Source: a virus. Taken from it: DNA of 20,374 nucleotides. The notes below the pieces were generated by a model. That model ran no database searches. It had not been told where the DNA came from and saw only the letters and a program-made list of their open reading frames with translations. Location: IMG/VR virus record IMGVR_UViG_3300031885_000149, positions 1 through 20,374 of that record. One strand, 5' to 3'. This document shows, piece after piece, positions 17,313 through 20,374 of the stretch (position 1 is the first letter of the stretch; every line of letters begins with the position of its first letter). A program made the translations under genes and the position numbers.

Positions 17313-17572
17313 CAGTGCCTGCCTTTGAACGCGCCTTTCACTTCGCGCGTTCTCTCCTCTACCGCCTTCTCGAGCAAGTCTACCGCCTCATACATGCCGA
17401 GGTTCAACGTATCCATGTAACCGATTTGGAGTCCTGCGCCGAACAAAGGTAGCCATGCCAGATTGAATCTCAATGTCCTAATGTCCTCCTCGCTCAATCC
17501 TCCGATTGGGGCGCACCACTCCGAATCTCCTTCCTCTTCGCCTGCGCTCTGCCAGGCGAGAAAATTCCGTCG
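17312..17572 (-). CDS. -1 frameshift extension of the tail assembly chaperone (gpGT-like)
   Basis: The -1 frame continues for 86 residues after the slip site, from RRNFLAWQSAGEEE to the TGA at 17314-17312. A fusion of zero-frame residues 1-250 with this extension would be 336 residues. The extension is acidic then helical (LSEEDIRTLRFNLAWLPLF, then YMDTLNLGMYEAVDLLEKAVEERTREVKGA), resembling the T part of G-T chaperones that contacts the tape measure. The -1 frame stays open back to at least 17737, but the TTG there has no visible support. An ATG at 17620 with GGAG five nt upstream could give an independent 102-residue protein, so internal initiation is the alternative to frameshifting. The stop overlaps the tape measure ATG by one base (TGATG). 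Confidence 0.8.
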   Translation of the reverse strand, partial: RRNFLAWQSAGEEEGDSEWCAPIGGLSEEDIRTLRFNLAWLPLFGAGLQIGYMDTLNLGMYEAVDLLEKAVEERTREVKGAFKGRH

Positions 17573-18321
17573 AAAGGGAGGTCGATTGCGAACACGTTTC
17601 GGCACAGAGAACGGGGACATTCGATCTCCACCTCTGTGTCTATACCGCAGTCCGCCTCCACAAATGCGGCACGAAGATCCTCGGCTTCGTCGCTCGTCAA
17701 TCCTTCGTGCGGTCCTTTGCCGAGCCCGTCGAGCCAATTCATCAGGTCTTTGGAATCTATCCCGTCCACCTTTGCGATGCGCGTCCTCAAGCTACACGCC
17801 ATCTCACGGCCTGGAAATTGCCGCTCCAACTTCTCTTGGAACTCGGCGTCCTTCACCATCTGAAGATTGAAATGGACCATCTGGCCTGCGATCTCGACGC
17901 TCATTGGCTTGCCTGCAAGAAACGCATCGAACGAAGGCTTAGGTATCGTCTTCAGAGCGAGATCGGTATCCAGATTGACCGCCCAAGTGAACTTATGGTT
18001 GCAGACTCGGCTGGGGCATTTGATGTTGATGTCATATTGCGCACCTTCTCTATATGACAACTTACGGAGTCCCAGCATGGCGGCCAGCATGTCTCCGGCC
18101 AGCATGTCTTTCCACTTGATCTCGCCTCCTATCGCGGCCCAGGAATACGGTCCTGTCTCAACGAAACCCTCGCTGCACATCGATACGATCTCCACCAGTA
18201 CCTTGTCCTGCGCGGCCCTGCGCGAGCGCGATGCCGATGCCAGATGATTCTCTTCCTTCACCATGAGTTGCCTCATGGCTACGATTGCTCCGGACGGTAA
18301 TGGGATATTCTGACGCCTCAT
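17494..18321 (-). CDS. Tail assembly chaperone, zero-frame product (T4 gp26-like / gpG-like position)
   Basis: This 275-residue protein sits between tube and tape measure, the position of lambda-G-type tail assembly chaperones that bind the tape measure before tube polymerisation. The sequence also recalls the T4 gp26-type baseplate family found at this position in other phages; that family assignment is tentative. Two similar cysteine knuckles are visible, C102-PSRV-C107 and C235-PRSL-C240. Each follows an I-x-CP pattern and has F three or four residues after the second Cys, so the four cysteines could bind one zinc ion. The start is ATG at 18321 with AAGGAGG five nt upstream. A CCCTTTC slip site at codons 249-250 can divert ribosomes into the -1 frame; otherwise translation ends at TGA 17496-17494. 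Confidence 0.85.
   Translation of the reverse strand: MRRQNIPLPSGAIVAMRQLMVKEENHLASASRSRRAAQDKVLVEIVSMCSEGFVETGPYSWAAIGGEIKWKDMLAGDMLAAMLGLRKLSYREGAQYDINIKCPSRVCNHKFTWAVNLDTDLALKTIPKPSFDAFLAGKPMSVEIAGQMVHFNLQMVKDAEFQEKLERQFPGREMACSLRTRIAKVDGIDSKDLMNWLDGLGKGPHEGLTSDEAEDLRAAFVEADCGIDTEVEIECPRSLCRNVFAIDLPFDGIFSPGRAQAKRKEIRSGAPQSED
17538..17559 (-). promoter_or_regulatory. Stem-loop downstream of the slip site
   Basis: Twelve nt after the heptamer the minus strand has TCGCCTG (17559-17553), an 8-nt loop (17552-17545) and CAGGCGA (17544-17538), a perfect 7-bp stem. Frameshift-stimulating structures are often 5-9 nt from the slip site, so this spacing is slightly long. The stimulatory role is inferred. 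Confidence 0.6.
17572..17578 (-). promoter_or_regulatory. Slippery heptamer C CCT TTC for programmed -1 frameshift
   Basis: The minus strand reads CTC CCT TTC GAC in the chaperone frame, giving the canonical X XXY YYZ form with X=C, Y=T, Z=C. After a one-base backward slip the tRNAs re-pair with CCC (Pro) and TTT (Phe), so amino acids and pairing are preserved. The -1 frame then continues CGA CGG AAT TTT, which is exactly the downstream open frame. Confidence 0.8.
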
Positions 18322-18345
18322 GGAATCCTCCTTGCCTATTCTGTT

Positions 18346-18365
18346 TCAATCCCTCGCGGGACCGA
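18346..18365 (-). other. GNRA-capped hairpin, CRISPR-repeat-like
   Basis: On the minus strand TCGGTCCC pairs with GGGATTGA around a GCGA loop, which is a GNRA tetraloop. Eight pairs form, two of them G-U. It abuts the long hairpin, sharing 18364-18365, so the two could stack. The 3' side continues as GGGATTGAAAC (18353-18343). A short stem followed by ATTGAAAC resembles the 3' half of many CRISPR repeats and the crRNA 5' handle. There is one copy only and no array. Confidence 0.45.
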
Positions 18366-18399
18366 CCGGCAGGAATGCGGTTATCGCACCCTGCCGATC
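18364..18399 (-). other. Long hairpin, 15 pairs, in the tube-chaperone spacer
   Basis: On the minus strand the arm GATCGGCAGG (18399-18390) pairs with CCTGCCGGTC (18373-18364). Inside it, GTGCG (18389-18385) pairs with CGCAT (18379-18375) across an ATAAC loop (18384-18380), with one bulged base at 18374. Two of the 15 pairs are G-U in the minus-strand RNA and would be A-C mismatches in the plus-strand RNA. The structure therefore belongs to the transcript of the tail operon. No T-run follows. Confidence 0.7.
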
Positions 18400-18414
18400 A
18401 TTGCCTATGCCCAA

Positions 18415-18427
18415 GCCGCTAAGCGGC
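18415..18427 (-). other. Small hairpin immediately after the tube stop codon
   Basis: The minus strand reads GCCGC-TTA-GCGGC, a perfect 5-bp GC-rich stem with a 3-nt loop, beginning six nt after the TAA stop of the tube gene. It is followed by TTGGGC rather than a T-run, so termination is doubtful. It could protect the 3' end of a processed tube mRNA. Confidence 0.55.
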
Positions 18428-18433
18428 ATTCGA

Positions 18434-18889
18434 TTATGACGGAACCTGCTCGAAATAATCGAACTTCACGATCACCGATTCTACCCGGACTTCGTCCGCG
18501 TTGTTGTCCCAGTCGCCTGCCGAGAACTTGCGGCAGTAGCACTTAAAGCAACGGAACCGCTTCAACTCCTCGCCTGCGCGGTCGAGTTGAACGATGTCCA
18601 TGGTGCGGAACAGGTCAGGCGGAACCATGCCTGTCCCGGCTGCCGCGTCGTATGTATCGCGGAACCAGTTGTAGAGGTCGTAATCGTTACACGCTCCTCT
18701 GACTAGCGTTGCCTCGGTGAAGGTGACTCTACCCGGAGCGTTGTGCGGGTGGAGCCTCCCTCCCTCGTTGTATTCGATATTGGCGGCCTCGGCAGCGATC
18801 TCGCTACAGCTTTGGAACGCGGCACGAGCCACGCCATCTATCTCCACGACGAAGGAGAACTTCTTATCCCAATTGGTAGGTGTTCCCAT
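18434..18889 (-). CDS. Tail tube protein (T4 gp19-like)
   Basis: This 151-residue protein is the likely inner tube subunit, which stacks as rings inside the sheath to form the DNA conduit. Its length is close to that of T4 gp19 and related tube proteins. The N-terminus (NWDKKFSFVVEIDGVARAAFQSCSEI) and the LYNWFRDTYDAAAG segment fit the gp19/Afp1 tube family, in which a beta-strand core carries a helix in the middle. The C-terminal part has an unusual CFKCYC cysteine cluster. An AAGGAGG Shine-Dalgarno site at 18895-18901, five nt before the ATG, suggests strong translation, as expected for a major structural protein. The stop is TAA at 18436-18434, followed immediately by the structured spacer. 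Confidence 0.93.
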   Translation of the reverse strand: MGTPTNWDKKFSFVVEIDGVARAAFQSCSEIAAEAANIEYNEGGRLHPHNAPGRVTFTEATLVRGACNDYDLYNWFRDTYDAAAGTGMVPPDLFRTMDIVQLDRAGEELKRFRCFKCYCRKFSAGDWDNNADEVRVESVIVKFDYFEQVPS

Positions 18890-18901
18890 CGTTTCCTCCT
18901 T

Positions 18902-20374
18902 CTACGCTGCCAGGCTCTCCTCGAGTGCCCTGGTGTCTTGGGTGATGAGCAGGATGATCCAGTCGGTCGGTTTGTTGGTCGCAAGCCCGACCCTGATAGT
19001 CATGATCCCTGCAAATTCGTTTGCTACTGGATTCAAATTGTCGCTGACGTCTACGAAAAACGCTGTCTCCGGATTCGTCGACCTGAACGCTCCTTTCCCC
19101 ATCTCTCCGACAAGGAACTGCTTTATGGAGCGACCTGCGCGTTGCCTGTTGGTCCGGTTGTTGAACCGGTGCCGGAAGATTTGGAGTCCTTCCTTCAGCG
19201 ACTCCGCGATGAATATCACTCCGCGTCTCTCGCCGATGGACGGGAAATTGCCCGTCGACTTCAGGGTCCGGCTGCCGTCGATGTACCACAGTCCGCCTGT
19301 GGTTTTGTTGAACGGATTGATCCGGTACGGGTAGACGTAATCGCGCGTCTTCTCATCCAGGACTTCGTGTTGGGACTTGCCTCCTGGATCGTCTTCGACG
19401 CCCATCATTCCCCGAATGACTCCCCATCCCTCGCCATAACCAGCAGGCGCTTCGTACACTCCGCCGAGCTTCTGGTCGTTCGCCGCGCACTTGCCAGCGA
19501 TCCAGCCGGACGGAGGAACAGTGATGGTGTCAACGTCGCCGTACACTTCCGGAGCCGGATTCGCCACTTTGATTCTCGGCCAGTGAATCGCTGCAAATTC
19601 CGAATATTCAAAAATACCGTACCCGGTCAGCGTGGAAACGATGTTCGTCTTGTTCAGACCTGCGGCACAGTCGAGGAAGCAGAACATGGAACCGTTCCTG
19701 TCGAGTTCCGCGTAGTCCATCATGCCTTTATAAATCGCCTCGGTCGACATGCCCGGAACTATCAAGATTCTGCCTGTGTTGATTCGGTCGAAGGTGTAGA
19801 GTCCGGTAGGGCCAGCCACGTTGCCTATGTAGTCAGAATCCGCTATGCCCGCGAGTCCGTCTCCGCCACCAGTCATGTTGGCACTGACTACGTTCACGGG
19901 ACGTTTGTTGAGCAATGGAGTCAAGCCTGCGTCGACTACCGCGATCAATCTCGATCCCAGGTTTTCGTTGTTTACCAACGACTCCACATAGTTTGCGCTG
20001 GTTTCATCCATGTTGAGATTGGGCCATGTTTCCTTGACGATTCCGCTGTCCAGCACTTTCAAGTTGAAACTCTCAGCCTGGCCATTTGTTGCCGCTTCGA
20101 TTGCGATTTTGAGATCGTCGGAATAGGTTCCGGGGTACTTGCCGTAGCAAGTCAGTGTCGTCTCGGCTACTGCGTCTTCGCCGATGTGCTCATCGTTGTC
20201 GAAGCCAAAATCGTAATCCGACGTACCGAGCACTTGCACCATATAGGCTGCCCCTGGCGTATTGTACCGCATCGTGAGTTGATTGCTGGCGACGGTCACT
20301 CCCAAATCCACGCCCAGTGCCTCTATCAAAACTTCCATTTCGAGCGCAGTTACACTGCGTATGTTGCCAACCTC
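18902..20374 (-). CDS. Contractile tail sheath protein, 5' end truncated by window edge
   Basis: This is the tail sheath, the protein that polymerises around the tail tube and contracts to drive it into the cell. About 490 residues lie in the window. The middle has the sheath signature (a PGTYSDDLKIAIEA-type stretch, then E-TWPNLNMD), and the C-terminal part matches the conserved sheath region: GLWYIDGSRTL, GERRGVIFIAESLKEGLQ, RFNNRTNRQRAGRSIKQFL, and an ending IRVGLATNKPTDWIILLITQ. The frame stays open without a stop from the ATG at 20338 to the window edge, and that ATG has no Shine-Dalgarno sequence. I therefore infer that the true start lies upstream and that the sheath N-terminus is missing here. 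The stop is TAG at 18904-18902. The tube gene follows 12 nt later, the usual sheath-tube pairing. Confidence 0.95.
   Translation of the reverse strand, partial: EVGNIRSVTALEMEVLIEALGVDLGVTVASNQLTMRYNTPGAAYMVQVLGTSDYDFGFDNDEHIGEDAVAETTLTCYGKYPGTYSDDLKIAIEAATNGQAESFNLKVLDSGIVKETWPNLNMDETSANYVESLVNNENLGSRLIAVVDAGLTPLLNKRPVNVVSANMTGGGDGLAGIADSDYIGNVAGPTGLYTFDRINTGRILIVPGMSTEAIYKGMMDYAELDRNGSMFCFLDCAAGLNKTNIVSTLTGYGIFEYSEFAAIHWPRIKVANPAPEVYGDVDTITVPPSGWIAGKCAANDQKLGGVYEAPAGYGEGWGVIRGMMGVEDDPGGKSQHEVLDEKTRDYVYPYRINPFNKTTGGLWYIDGSRTLKSTGNFPSIGERRGVIFIAESLKEGLQIFRHRFNNRTNRQRAGRSIKQFLVGEMGKGAFRSTNPETAFFVDVSDNLNPVANEFAGIMTIRVGLATNKPTDWIILLITQDTRALEESLAA

Larger units (their letters stand above)
18322..18433 (-). 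other. 112-nt structured intergenic region between tube and chaperone genes
   Basis: This is the only substantial non-coding gap in the window. Read on the minus strand it contains three consecutive hairpins (18427-18415, 18399-18364 and 18365-18346) and then an AAGGAGG Shine-Dalgarno site (18327-18333) five nt before the chaperone ATG. None of the hairpins is followed by a T-run, so I do not call an intrinsic terminator. I see no good -35/-10 pair. A role in mRNA processing, 3'-end stabilisation of the highly expressed sheath-tube message, or reduced expression of downstream genes is inferred from position only. Confidence 0.75.

Noticed and set aside
17560-17571. Second slip site at GGA ATT TTC
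   Set aside because: Only the TTC codon re-pairs well after a -1 slip; ATT to AAT would not, so CCCTTTC is the better candidate.
17312-17737. Free-standing 141-codon gene starting at TTG 17737
   Set aside because: The first part is arginine-rich out-of-frame sequence under the chaperone gene with no support for the TTG start. Only the part after the slip site looks like a real protein.
18343-18363. CRISPR array
   Set aside because: There is only one repeat-like unit, with no spacer-repeat periodicity in the window.
18364-18399. Intrinsic terminator after the tube gene
   Set aside because: The hairpin is strong, but it is followed by GGTCCCGCG rather than a T-run, and downstream tail genes need the same transcript.
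18902-20338. Sheath gene starting at the ATG at 20338
   Set aside because: There is no ribosome binding site upstream, the frame stays open to the window edge, and the sheath would lack its usual N-terminal region.

Overview
This window is the structural tail region of a contractile-tailed bacteriophage (a myovirus-type tail machine). Every convincing gene lies on the minus strand, so transcription runs from high to low coordinates. Shine-Dalgarno sites (AGGAGG type), ATG/GTG starts and stop/start overlaps indicate a bacterial virus or prophage. Nothing here names the host: there are no tRNAs, integrase, lysis or regulatory genes. An extracellular contractile injection system is an alternative reading. 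The lambda G/GT-like frameshifted chaperone pair and the 899-residue tape measure favour a true phage tail, but no capsid gene is inside the window to settle it.

Layout in the direction of transcription: tail sheath (5' end outside the window, 20374-18902); tail tube (18889-18434); a 112-nt structured intergenic region (18433-18322), the only real gap; a tail assembly chaperone pair with a candidate programmed -1 frameshift (18321-17494 and 17572-17312); tape measure (17312-14613); tube-like baseplate adaptor (14604-13969) and LysM protein (13969-13628); gpD/gp27-like hub (13619-12225); gp5-like OB-fold spike base (12225-11620); a hydrophobic cysteine-containing protein of unknown function (11620-10844); gp25/gpW wedge (10833-10420); gpJ/gp6 wedge (10423-8888); a 1037-residue structural protein (8887-5774); two smaller proteins with jelly-roll-like lectin features (5764-5009 and 5009-3876); a large gpI-type wedge protein (3866-1611); and a tail-fibre-like protein running off the low-coordinate end (1584-1).

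The gene set can be read as one assembly line. Sheath and tube form the tail barrel, the chaperones load the tape measure, and the adaptor, LysM, hub and spike proteins form the central baseplate. The gp25, gpJ and gpI proteins form the wedge, and the lectin-like and fibre-like proteins decorate its periphery, where they probably contact the cell. Genes from 18321 down to 1 overlap by 1-4 nt, abut, or are separated by at most about 26 nt. No promoter or intrinsic terminator was recognised, so the window is probably internal to one long late operon.

The most interesting signals are: (i) a C CCT TTC slippery heptamer followed by a 7-bp stem-loop that joins the two chaperone frames exactly; (ii) a set of consecutive hairpins between tube and chaperone genes, one resembling the 3' half of a CRISPR repeat; (iii) a 43-residue module shared by two otherwise different baseplate proteins; (iv) spaced F-x3-W motifs in the C-terminal part of the 1037-residue protein; and (v) an unassigned hydrophobic protein between the spike and gp25.
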